Assembly (NCBI GenBank): GCA_026419775.2
Contig: JAOPGA020001235.1
Coordinates: 124,001 to 188,000, forward strand
DNA: 64,000 bases
From: Acrasis kona
Lineage: Eukaryota; Heterolobosea; Eutetramitea; Acrasida; Acrasidae
Direction: 5' to 3'
Below are positions 42,522-54,400 of the stretch, piece by piece. Numbering within the stretch: position 1 is the first letter of the stretch; each line of letters opens with the position of its first letter. The translations under genes were made by a program, and so were the position numbers. Below the pieces are notes generated by a model, which ran no database searches, was not told the origin of the DNA, and saw only the letters and a list, made by a program, of their open reading frames with translations.

Positions 42522-43793
42522 CTATTGTATTTTATTATTATTGGAATTTATATCATCTTCACTCTCTTCGAACGATTTACTATTCCTCTTAATGTCAATG
42601 CTCATCCTCATCAATTCGTTAACAACCTCGTTGGTTTCATCTGAGTTATCTGGAATTTTGGGAGGATCACTATCTCCAGGGCCTTTTTCTTCTTCTTGTT
42701 TCATCTTTTCAATCTCTGCGCCAAGAGGATCTCTCTTCTCTTTTTGGCGCTGTAAATAATCGCCCAAAGCCCTCCACAAATAAATGCTTGGTACGTGACT
42801 TCTAATGTTAACATATTTAGATGTATAACCTAGTGCACCACACAGTATACCAACAATCACACCCGCGAATACTTGATCCCATGAATGATGAAAGTCAATT
42901 AGTCCAGTGAGCGATACATAAGTAGCGATCTGAACTGGTATAATCACAACAAGTAGCTTCCAGTAGTGCCCCATTGACAATCTCCATGTGTCAAGCTTTG
43001 CATTTACATACAAAGCAGCATATATCCAACCTGCAAAGCCAGTGCTTGCCCTACCACTAGGAAATGATGGTATAAGATTTTGAATATAACCTCCAGTTAT
43101 CATAACATTATCAGATGTACTGATCGTTTGTATACCCTGAGTACAGATTTCTGATGGATAGAAATACACAACTTGGCTGAACGAGTTGGCGCGTTGGTTT
43201 GTTATTAGAAGCACTCTATCAAAATCTGGTTGGCATTGATCAATAAAATTTGGAGGAAGTCCCCCAACAATGAGCCATAAAAAACTTGTAAAGTATAAAC
43301 AACTTGTGATACAGATAGCAAAGCCCAATACAAGATGGTGTATATCATTCTTGTTTCGTACAAACAAGATGTTATAACCCAGGCATACTACGAGGGGGGC
43401 AACTATATTGAGTAAAAGACAGCCCCACCAAGGGGCACCAGGGGGAAGCAGTGGGTACGATAAGTTTGGATCGTCTAACCTAAATGCCCGTTCTGGATAC
43501 CGAAGTAGTGAAAATAATACAAAATAGCATATAAATAAAAGTACAGTGGCCCATTCTGCAGCATATAATCCTACCGGCAAGTTTCTACCCATTGAAAACG
43601 ACGACGGCATATCCATCGCTTTATTGAATTTGGGCGCAGTTATCCTCTCCTTCATATCGTTTGTGATTGATCTTGGAATCTCAAAGTAATCATCTTCATC
43701 CCTCTTTCTCCCGAAAACCTGGGCCATTCTGGTTTGTTTGATTTGACTAAGTTTGTCCTTTAGTTTTCCATCCTGTTTCTTTGGTTTAGGCAT
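42522..43793 (-). CDS. PAP2-superfamily membrane protein with altered active site, 423 aa
   Basis: ATG at 43793. After a basic N-terminus (MPKPKKQDGKLKDK) the protein has about six hydrophobic segments between residues 90 and 330. It contains a PAP2 (lipid phosphate phosphatase) core. The second motif reads FPSGRAST (family PSGH) and the third reads LIDFHHSWDQVFAG (family SRxxxxxHHxxDVxxG). The first motif KxxxxxxRP is not recognisable. The general-acid His of motif 2 is therefore Arg, and the SR of motif 3 is missing, while the nucleophile His is kept. The C-terminal 80 residues are acidic and polar. Possibly an inactive or re-purposed PAP2 protein. Confidence 0.85.
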   Translation of the reverse strand: MPKPKKQDGKLKDKLSQIKQTRMAQVFGRKRDEDDYFEIPRSITNDMKERITAPKFNKAMDMPSSFSMGRNLPVGLYAAEWATVLLFICYFVLFSLLRYPERAFRLDDPNLSYPLLPPGAPWWGCLLLNIVAPLVVCLGYNILFVRNKNDIHHLVLGFAICITSCLYFTSFLWLIVGGLPPNFIDQCQPDFDRVLLITNQRANSFSQVVYFYPSEICTQGIQTISTSDNVMITGGYIQNLIPSFPSGRASTGFAGWIYAALYVNAKLDTWRLSMGHYWKLLVVIIPVQIATYVSLTGLIDFHHSWDQVFAGVIVGILCGALGYTSKYVNIRSHVPSIYLWRALGDYLQRQKEKRDPLGAEIEKMKQEEEKGPGDSDPPKIPDNSDETNEVVNELMRMSIDIKRNSKSFEESEDDINSNNNKIQ

Positions 43794-43969
43794 TATGACG
43801 GTCCGAGTCCATTCAATCAATAATTATTCTACTTCAATTATTAATTTGAGCGCAAGTTACAACAATTTAGTACTAAATATTATCTATTTTTATTCAAGAT
43901 TTGGTGGGAGATAATGATTCCGCAAGATTAATTTTTCCGCTGTGCATGATCGTAAATGCACATATACTG

Positions 43970-45358
43970 CTACGACGCTTTTATTGATACATCCACAAAA
44001 TTTGTCTGTTTGTGCATATTCAACATAAATCTCTGCTCTGCACTGGAAGGAGTGAAAAACTTGAATAATGTCAATCTATTAGAATCTGATATTAGCGCCA
44101 CTACTCCGCTTTTTCTATTTACTATAATCCTTTGAGGATTTTGATGCTTGGGAAGTTCAAAGCCTCTCATTTCTCTGCAGGTTTTTATATCCCAAACGCA
44201 TAGATATAGTTCATTGGATGCATTATCGTGGTATACGCTGGCAGCTGTATCCGATCCAATATAGGCCGTATGTATATACTCATTGTGCCAAGCCTGTTCT
44301 ATGGATTTGCTCTGTGTTCCTAATATAAATATTGAATGGGAAGATTGTAGTAGGTGTGTGTCATCTATAAGGTATAGTCTTGGTATTATATCATAATACG
44401 ATTCTATTTTATAAATGTTGGTTAAAGTATCCGCAAAGCAATCCCACTGCCATACTCCAATTTGACCTTGAGCGTGCGCTGCTGCAATGCAATCATCACT
44501 AATCACCTCCATGTGATGTACAACATCTTGTCTTGTGTAGCAAAGTAGATTCCCATCAGTATCGAAAACGCTAATGCCTTGATGCCCTACAAAAAAAAAT
44601 TCTGATCCTAGTGACAGCAGGCAGTTACAGTTCGGTACAGCTATCTCTCTGAGAATAGATCCAGTGTGCCAGTTGTAAATGTTTACGTCACTTTTTCCTA
44701 TAATAGCTATAATGAATTGATATCCCATTGGCTCTATCTCACAAACTTTAATTTTTGTATCAAAGTTAAATACACACTGATAGTTGTCCATGTTCCAAAC
44801 TCTTAAACCTTTGGGATGGCCTGACGCCATATACCTAAATGTTTTCCCAAGAAAACTAACGCAGGTAAAAGAATCTTCTTGGCTTAGCTCTAATACCCTC
44901 AATGTTGCTTTATCGCTTGGTAGTAGTAGTATTGGAGTTTTCAACTGTTGTAAATAATCCTCTACAAACTGCTCGGGAGTTAGTATGGCGTGACTTGTTA
45001 CTGGGGTAAACGATATGTTTTTACGAACGGTCTTATGCATGGGTATTTGGAGTGGAGATAGTTTTTTTTTCGTTGTCTTCTTCTTCAATGACTTGATAGA
45101 TTTTGAAGGGTCTACCGCGTTAAAGTCATTCATTAATGGTAAAAATGGTTTATCAAGATATGGACTTCTGTAACCACTTTTGACATGCCCGCTCGCCATT
45201 CTCTCAATCTTTTTAGGTGACTTTTGTCTGATTGCTAGCTTTGGTAGTTCGCCATATGCAGTTGAAGAAGCGGATGCACTTCTATTCCTACCTTGCGACT
45301 GCAGAGATCTATAGGTTTTAAATGAAGACTTTTTGCTTTCCAGACCATCTGTGTCCAT
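43970..45358 (-). CDS. WD40-like beta-propeller protein, 462 aa
   Basis: ATG at 45358 (a longer TTG-initiated frame to 45433 was not used). Residues 1-150 are basic and low-complexity (KKTTKKKLSPLQIPMHKT). From about residue 155 repeated blades with WD-type ends appear: ASGHPKGLRVWNMD, SDVNIYNWHTG, HQGISVFDTDGN, AHAQGQIGVWQWD, ELYLCVWDIKTCREM. Seven divergent blades are plausible. Such proteins are scaffolds; no partner can be named. It is head-to-head with the giant TRAF-like gene, 77 bp apart. Confidence 0.75.
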   Translation of the reverse strand: MDTDGLESKKSSFKTYRSLQSQGRNRSASASSTAYGELPKLAIRQKSPKKIERMASGHVKSGYRSPYLDKPFLPLMNDFNAVDPSKSIKSLKKKTTKKKLSPLQIPMHKTVRKNISFTPVTSHAILTPEQFVEDYLQQLKTPILLLPSDKATLRVLELSQEDSFTCVSFLGKTFRYMASGHPKGLRVWNMDNYQCVFNFDTKIKVCEIEPMGYQFIIAIIGKSDVNIYNWHTGSILREIAVPNCNCLLSLGSEFFFVGHQGISVFDTDGNLLCYTRQDVVHHMEVISDDCIAAAHAQGQIGVWQWDCFADTLTNIYKIESYYDIIPRLYLIDDTHLLQSSHSIFILGTQSKSIEQAWHNEYIHTAYIGSDTAASVYHDNASNELYLCVWDIKTCREMRGFELPKHQNPQRIIVNRKSGVVALISDSNRLTLFKFFTPSSAEQRFMLNMHKQTNFVDVSIKAS

Positions 45359-45435
45359 AAATAAATCCCCCAATACACTTGCCCGCGTTGCACAAGCGGT
45401 AAATTTAAATTTACAATAATCCACTTGATTCAAGG
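45359..45435. promoter_or_regulatory. 77-bp bidirectional promoter
   Basis: The start codons of the WD40-like gene (minus) and the giant TRAF-like gene (plus) are only 77 bp apart. The gap contains the near-palindrome TAAATTTAAATTTA. Both transcripts must start inside it, or their 5' UTRs must overlap. Confidence 0.4.
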
Positions 45436-48400
45436 ATGTCGAATAGTCCTATGTTTATAAGAACAAGGAATGTCGATAGAGACTCTCCGATTGAATCAGT
45501 AGTATGCAGCATATGTTCGATTTTAAGCAATCAGCCAGTACTTTGCCCAAAATGCGATGAAGTATTCTGCTCGGAGTGTATTCAAAATTCGGATAAAGGG
45601 CCTTCCACTTGTCCTTCATGTGGAGTTGGATGGGGGCCTCACCTTCATAAAATGCACAAATCAAACCGAAACCAGTCACTTCCAAAAGTGCGTATAAAGT
45701 CAGCAGACCCTTCGAAAAACAATATGGCTTGCTCGAATTGGGGTTGTAAATTTGTTGGAAATGATATTGAAGTGAGCGAGCACTCAAAAAATTGCGAACA
45801 CGCATTGATATTATGTACAAATAGTAAATTCGGCTGTCCAGTTAAAGCAAAGCGACTTTTTCTATCAGAACATTTAAAAAGTTGTAGGTTTTCTCCTATG
45901 GCTTGCCCGAACTGTGGAGAGGAAGTAGCTAAAAGCAAAATTGAGGTAAGTTTACATTATGCATGATTATTCAAATTGCAGCAACACAAAATGGATGCTT
46001 GTAGAGAGACTATAGCTGTTTGCGACTGTGGCGCATCCATGCAGAGGGGACTATTAGCTAATCACAGGGTCAATGACTGTCCATACCGCATTGTAACTTG
46101 TTCCAATAAAATCTCTGGATGTACTTGGAGCGGACAACATCGAGTTTTTGATGCTCATTTTAGAAGATGTCAGTTTACACCTATGACACCATTGGACGAC
46201 AACATAACACCTCGCGACTTATTCAACGGGTCAGCTGATACGAAGCTTGAGCAATTGTCGAAAGAGATTTCAGAAGTACGACAATATAACAAGAGTGCGC
46301 TAAAAAGACTTCAAAGAGAGGCGAAAGAGAGTTCTCAACGTTTAGTAGAGAACGTGACAAGTAACATTGACTTAGTTAGGTCTGAAGCGTATGAGTTTAA
46401 AGAACAAATTCAGAACGAGACACAAACATCTTTCAACGCCATTTCGAATGAAATCGAAAGGTTGTCTGAAGAGGTTGACCGCATCTCGCAACTAGAAGAT
46501 GTGATAAAGGAGTTGAAGGAGCAATCTACTATCAAACCGCCCACAACTTTGGCCCCTGTTCAGAGCAAGAATGATAATATACTCAGCAAGAAATTGCGGA
46601 CTGATGTAGAAAAACTCACGGCCACAAGTAAAGAGACTGTAGAAAAGATGAACAAAATGAACGAGGAGTTATCACAGAGTATTTCAAACAAAATAGCAGG
46701 ATCATCAGAACGGCTTAAAAAATCTTTTGAAAGCCAGATGGATCAAATGTTTACGCGCATACAGGACACTGAAATGCACGGAGGAGATAGAATGGACATT
46801 ATCCAGCAAACTATTGAGCAAGTTCGGTCTGACGTTCAAGACAACACAAATGCCCTGAGTCAATTAAAACCGAAGACAGATTCAGATATAGCCTCTGTGG
46901 TGGACCCTATACGAGAGGTGGTTTACGAGCTAGAGGCCAATGTAAATGTCATTAAATCTCAAATGGAATCAGATATAACTAAATTTTCTGATGAAGGAAG
47001 AGACCAATTGAAGACATTCGAAAGCAAGTTTACAATCAACCTAGAAGGTGTGGAGAAGAGCGTTCGAAGAGAAATCATCCGAGTGGACAGAGATCTATCC
47101 AAATCCAAACAAAGTATTCAAGAGCAAATTGAGAAGTTGGATCAAGATGGAAAAGAACGATCCGAAAACATTCAAACGCTTCTTCAAAGTACAGGTACCG
47201 AACACGAAGAGAAAATTCAGGATCTTAAACGCGATCTTTCATCACTCAGACAAGAATTGTTAAACATGTCCCTACAGCAGCATCAACAAATCGACACCTC
47301 ACATTCAAAGACCATACCCATAGAAGTAGATCAAAGCCAGATCAAAAAACTAAGGGAGGACATCAATTACTATGATTCAGAAAATAGAGCCAGCATCAAA
47401 AAACTAAATGAGGAATTGGCAGGATGGCGGGAACATTACGACACCTACTTGGAAAGACTAAACGTTCGTTTCAGGAATTCGATGAAACAGCAACAAACCA
47501 AGTACGCTGACATAAATCATGTACATGCCGGATTCGTATCACAAGTTGATATGGATCGTTTAGACAAGGATCTAAAACAACGCACAGATCAATTAGGAAA
47601 TCAAGTGGTCAACCTATCAGAACAAGTCGAGTTTGTAAGGAACTCTGCACCAGCACAACAAGAGGCGGTGAAGGCTCATGTAGAAAAATTACACAAGGTG
47701 ATGAGCGGAAGGATCGATCACGCACATCATGAGATCGGACTGGTCCATGCGAAATTACAAACCATTAAAAGCATGGGAGATGGGATAGAACATTTACAAG
47801 GAGAAGTGAACGCTCTTAGACAACGAATCATTGAATCCGTACAAAGTAACGTTCAATCACAACCAACGACGAATCAAAGTCACTCACCACAAGTCGAACT
47901 CGGAGTCAGAATTGAATTGGAATCACTCTCTCGATCGTTAGCCGATTCAATCGGCAAGACGAAACACGAATTGGAGGAAACGCGTCAGAGACACGAACAC
48001 GTTCAAAAACAAATTACTGACATGAGCCAAACATTAGTAAGAAGTGACGAGGAATTATCGGGCGACCTTAACAAATTAAACGATCGCGTTGCAGAACAAA
48101 TGGATCGCTTACGTAAGGATTTCGTAGCCTTTTGTAATCGCATAGAAGGAAACAACTTTGATGACTTGATACGAATGGAACTTTATACTTTGAAGGAAAA
48201 CATTCAAGATCGGGTCAAATCCCAAGAATTTGATTCCCTTCAAGATGATGTGTTTTATAAATTAAATCAAGTACAGGAACAATTGAGCGAAATGCACAAC
48301 AACATGCAAAATGTACAAACAACAGATCGAGAACAAATCAAAACACAGATTGATGATTTGATCAATAAAATACAAATCATGAACGATCACAATAAAGAGG

Positions 48401-51400
48401 CATCACTGCAAGTCAAATCAGATTTTGACAATTTGATCGAATCAAGAAGGACCGTGGATGAGATTTTTAGAAAGGAAGTGGAATCCATTCGCACTCAATC
48501 ATTAGAGGCACAAGACAACAACGCACTCATGAAGCGCGAAATGGAATCACATTCAATCAAATCCAATTTGATGCATGATAAATTAACAGAGAGATTGGAT
48601 CGCATGGAAAGGGATGTAAATCAAATCAAAGACAAGAACGAATCCGATCTATTGGAAAGCGAATCAAACAACCAAGAAGAACAAATGAGCGAATTATTTG
48701 CTCGTCAAAGTGATTTACGAGAAACATTTGAATCGTTACAATCTAATGTGAACAATCAAATCAGGGCCACATCACAACAAGTCACGCAGATCAATCAACA
48801 AATTGAATCGTTACAACACAATGGTGCCGAATTACCAAAATTACAAATTCAATTACAACAAGCACAATCTGAGATTGAACGACTTGGAACGATTCAATCC
48901 GATTTGTTAAAGTTCATGACCGAGGTGAGAGCTAACAACAGGAGCGTTGATCACGAATTACGTATGGATGCCATCGACGATCGACTCAAATCGCTCGTGG
49001 ATCGAATCAATCAATCGAGCGATCATGAAGTCAGGTTGACCACCATTCAAAAGAATTTAACCAATTTGATGGATCAATTTTCTAATTTGAAAATCAACAA
49101 CATATCACACGAATTCAAACAAGAGATGAATAAGGTGGTCAGAATGTGTGAAGATCAATTTGACAAACATCAATCTGAAATCAATGCCATTCGCAGACAG
49201 TTGACCACTTTACAACAACCAATTATATCAAAACCGCCATCATCTGTCACATCCTCTCAAGAGTTTGTAACATCCAGCATGGATCGTTTACAAAAAGAAA
49301 TGGCACTGATGGACAGCACATTGAGTGATTTGAAAAACAAACACAGAGATTTCATCGAACAGAGTAGACAGTCTAGAGACGACATGGATGAATTATCTGC
49401 TGGTCAAAGTAATTTACAAAGCACGGTTGATTCGTTACAATCCAACGTGAACAATCAAATCAGGATCACATCACAACAAGTCACGCAGATCAATCAACAA
49501 ATTGAATCGTTACAACACAATAATGCCGGAGAATTGTCGAAATTACAAATTCAATTACGACAAGCTCAATCTGAAATTGAACGATTAGGCACGATCCAAT
49601 CTGACCTGCAACAACAGGAACAAAAAATCATCAACAAGTTGAATGAAGCTTCGGAGAGTGCCAAATTGGATTCGAATCAATTCAAATCACAATTGGACAA
49701 AGTCAAGAATGAACAACTCGATGACAAACAAGATTTGATTACCACAAATCAAGAAATCGAATCGTTGAAAAGACAAGTCAACTCCAGGGCCATTTCCAAC
49801 GAAGTGGACGCCAAGTTGATTAGTTTACAAAGAGAATTGCGATCGGTCACCGATCATGTGGATCAATTACAAACGAATCAAGAATCACCAGCTTACATTG
49901 ATAAGATTATGAAACAATATAGTCAACTCGACGACATGTTTTCGTCGTTACGACAAAAAGTAGATTCGATCAATGTGTCGAATGACATTAAACAAATGCA
50001 ACAAAACATTTCTACATTTAATGAGAAATTTTCACAATTGCAAAATGACATTTCGATGGGTGATTCTAATGTTAGAAAGATGGCGCATGAATTGTTGAGA
50101 GATTCTCGCGAACAAGTCAATCGATTACAAAATGACATGGAGGCCTTACAAGTCCAAATGACGATTCAAAATCGAACACAAAATAAATCGACCGACGATC
50201 AATTATTCAAGGAAATCAAATCCATCACCGATCGTTTAATTTCAATTCAAATTTTACATCGGGAACATCAATCCATGAATGAGAAAATTACGGAACGAAT
50301 CGACAAAATCGTCGAAGAATCCAAAAATGACAATGATCGAGTCGAAGGTGAATTTGGATCCATCAAGAATCAATTGGAATTGACAAATCATCAAATCAAG
50401 TCCAATGCTCAAAAATATCAAATTGATTTTGATAAATTATCTCGTCAAGTGAATGGGTCACAAGAAAATTTGGAAGTGATTCGAGTTCAAATTTCGAAGA
50501 ACAATACCGAAACGAGAGCAGAGCTCAATAGAACCAACGAATTGTTGAGGGAAGATTTACAAAAGATTGTGATTGATGGAAAACAGGACATGAATCAATT
50601 AAAAGATGAAATTGAAGAAATTCGATCCCAATCCATTCGCGCAAGTATCGTCATACCAAGCATACCCGATACATTACCACCATCTGTCATCAAGAAACAA
50701 AGTGATTCTTTGGATCAATTGAGAGATCAAATCAATGTTAGAATTCATAACAATTACGACATGTTGAATCAAGATTTGAGTCGATTCAAGAAGGAATATC
50801 AAGACAGAAACGATCGTTTGCGTAAGGATCTGGATGCCACCAATGTGCCAATTCAAAATATTGGTCACATGCAGGTCAACTTGAACAAGGTCAACCAACA
50901 AATTGAATTGTTACAAAATAGCGTGAACGATAATAGTTTGATTCATATGATGAGAGATGAACTCAACAATCGAATTCATGAATGTGACAATCAGATCAAG
51001 AAACAGTTGACTAATTTGAAAACATTACAATCCCACTCGGATCAACACTCCACTGGTATCGATCGCATTCAAAAGAGCGTTTTGATCGTAAACGATAATA
51101 TTGCATCTATACAATCCATTCAAAAAGAATTGATCGTGAGCGAAGATTTGATCAAGAGTGATGTGAGCAACATCTCCAAAGAATTTTCAAATCGTTTGAA
51201 TCAATTACAAGACGAACTATACATGTTGAGAAAACAAAGTATAGATCGTCCATTTGCATCATCCAAATTTGATGTGAATTCTACATTGCCATCATCTGAT
51301 CAAATCGATAATCACTTTGTTGATTTGGAACGTAAAATCACATTGTTGAACGATCAATTGATTACTTTACAAAACAATCAACGTGAATTTGAATCTAAAA

Positions 51401-54400
51401 ATGATCAATCGAGAATGGAATCTGATTTGATGATTGCTCAAAAACAATTACAAAAGTTGAAAAGTGATTTGGAATCAACTAACAAATTGATTGAATCCAA
51501 AACGAGTGGTATTGATCAAATCAAACAAGATGTAATTGAATTGAAATCAAATCAAAAACAAGAATTGGTCCAAATCAATACTCGTGTTGATCAAATCAAT
51601 AAAGATTCGAATGATCAAATTGTTAAAATTCAACAAAATGTAACCAATTTACAACAATTGATCCAATCAAATCCTCCAGTGGTCCAAAAGAACAATAACG
51701 AGCATCAAATGGATCAAATCGTCAAAGATTTTAATCAAGTCAAAAATCAATTGACTCGATTAGAATCTGATCAACTCTCATTCAAATCAAATGAAGAATC
51801 GATCAGAAACGATTTTAACAAGGCAACCAAAGATTCTAGAGAATATGTAAATAGAATACACGGTGATATTACGGTGTTGATCGAATCACTCACCAAACAA
51901 CCACAACCTCAACAACCCGATTCAAAACAACAACAAATGGGCACAAATCATGATTCGTCATCTCATCAGAAACAATTACTTGTTTTACAAGCAGAATATA
52001 ACATGATGAACAATCAATTAAAATCATTACAAACTGCACAGAGTGATGCTGTGGAGAGAGAACATTTGTTGAAATCATCCATTAGTAAATTAGCAAGTGT
52101 TGATTTTGTGAATGGATTACAAAACATGATCAATTCGATTCAATCCAATATGGATCAACAACAACGCAGTGATGATCAATCGATTATTCAGGAACAAATT
52201 AAAAATTTACAATCTGAATTTAAGTCCATTTTGAATTTGATCAAATCATTAGATGGCACTCGAGATCAAATTACATCGATTCAAGATCAACTTTATAAGG
52301 AAATTAGTAAGGTTGCATCCAAGGAGCAAGTCGATAAATTACAATCTGATCTCTTATCGATTCGTAAAGAATTCCAATCACTCAATGCAATTCAGCATCA
52401 TGATTCGAATGTTACAAAATCATCACCATCAACTGATTCACAACAAGATTTGAAATCTATCAAATCACTAAATGAGAATCAACGTGATGATTCAAAATCA
52501 CATCAACCAAAACCATCTATTCAACCAAATGTACCATCTCAAGATTCGAAATCTACCCAACCAAACAATAACAATCAAATCACACCCGATATGAGCCACT
52601 ATGTAACCAAACAACAAGTGGATTCATTCCAAGATGATTTGAATCATGTCAAGAATCAATTATCATCAATCCAACTCACCACTCAACCCAACCACAACAA
52701 TCAGCAAGTGATTGAAGAATTAAAGAGCTTTGTTGATGTCAAACAAGAAAAATTAAGGAGAAGAGTTGAACAAATTGAATCCAAACAATTAGAAATGCAA
52801 TCCATACAAGACCAATTGAATGATTTGAAATCAAATGTGAACAAATCGATCGAAAAGAGTGATTTGAAATTTGGTCAATTCGATAAGAATAGATTGGATT
52901 TGATCAACAAATGTGATTTGTTGAGATTAGATGTTGATGAATTAAAAAGAAGAGAACAGATCGATGTCAATAAAATTGCATCCAAGGAACATTTCGATCG
53001 ATTACAAAACGAAATGATGAGCATCCGATCCCTGTTAAATCAAACTGGTGCTACCAATGCTCAACCAACTATTATTTCATCGCCCACTCAACCACAAACA
53101 AAATCAATCGTTGATTCGAATTCAATCAATGTTGATCAATTTAAAATCATTCAAAATGATTTGAACTTGTTGAGGAATCAAGTCTTGTCCATACCCACGC
53201 AGCCCTTAACATTAAATCATGATGTTCAAATTAATTCACAAATGAACGATTTACGAACAATGTTGATGAATCGTTATGATGAGCTTTGTGTGAATTTGGA
53301 ATCAAAAATGAGCGACGGACAAGTTTCTACCAATCAACAACTCGATGCATTTAGAAGAGATGTGAAAAATGTTCAAAATCAATTATCTACATTCATCTCA
53401 TCCATTCAAAAATCTGATTCAACAAATGCAAACGTTCCTGTTCAAGAAGGTAAAATTGAACAAGTTGACCTAACGAGAATGGCCTCCAAGCAACAAGTGG
53501 AATCACTTCAGAATCAAGTGATTGATTTGACGAATCGTTTACTGACACATTCATCACCCAAAAGTGGTAATTCATCAAATCATGTAGATTTGGAAATTAG
53601 AAATGACATTAATTCCATACGTGAGGAATTAAAAAGAATTCAAATCAATCAATCATTGAACACGTCATCACCGTCATCATCAATCGATCATAAACAAAAA
53701 CAACAAGCGATAACAATACCCAACAAGAATGAAGATCATGTTGAGGCCATTGTGAAAATTGAGAAATTGTTGAATGAAATTAACATTGCTCAAATCAACA
53801 TGAGAAGAGATTTGGATTCGAAAATATCGAAGGAATTTGGTGATCAAATTAATGTAGAAATTGCAACATTGAAGAATCAAATTACCAAATGGATGCAATC
53901 GAATCAAAATGTGACATTGTCCGCTCCAATGACCATTCCTGTCACTACCACTCCCATCACCACCACAATCTCATCACCACCCCAACATGATTTCATAAAT
54001 GATTTGAGAAATGAGTTATTGAACAAACATGATCAATTATCTAAGCAAGTGACACAAATGGTATCATTGAATCAATCTAATCTTGATAAAATGGCCCATA
54101 AAGATCAAGTGGATCAATTACAAAAAGATGTGATTTCCATTCGAAAACAATTGTCGTTACCAACTACAAGTAATCATCAACAAACCATCATCACACCTCA
54201 AGATGATTCCATTCGGTTCGATCAGATTCAAAATGATTTGACATCTCTTAAAAATCAAATTTCAACAATGAAACCTAACGATGATACAATCAGATTCAAT
54301 CAAATTCAAACTGAACTGACATCACTTAGGAACCAAATGGCTACCTTGAAACCTAATGATGATTCTATTCGTTTCAATCAGATCCAAAACGAAATGGCAT

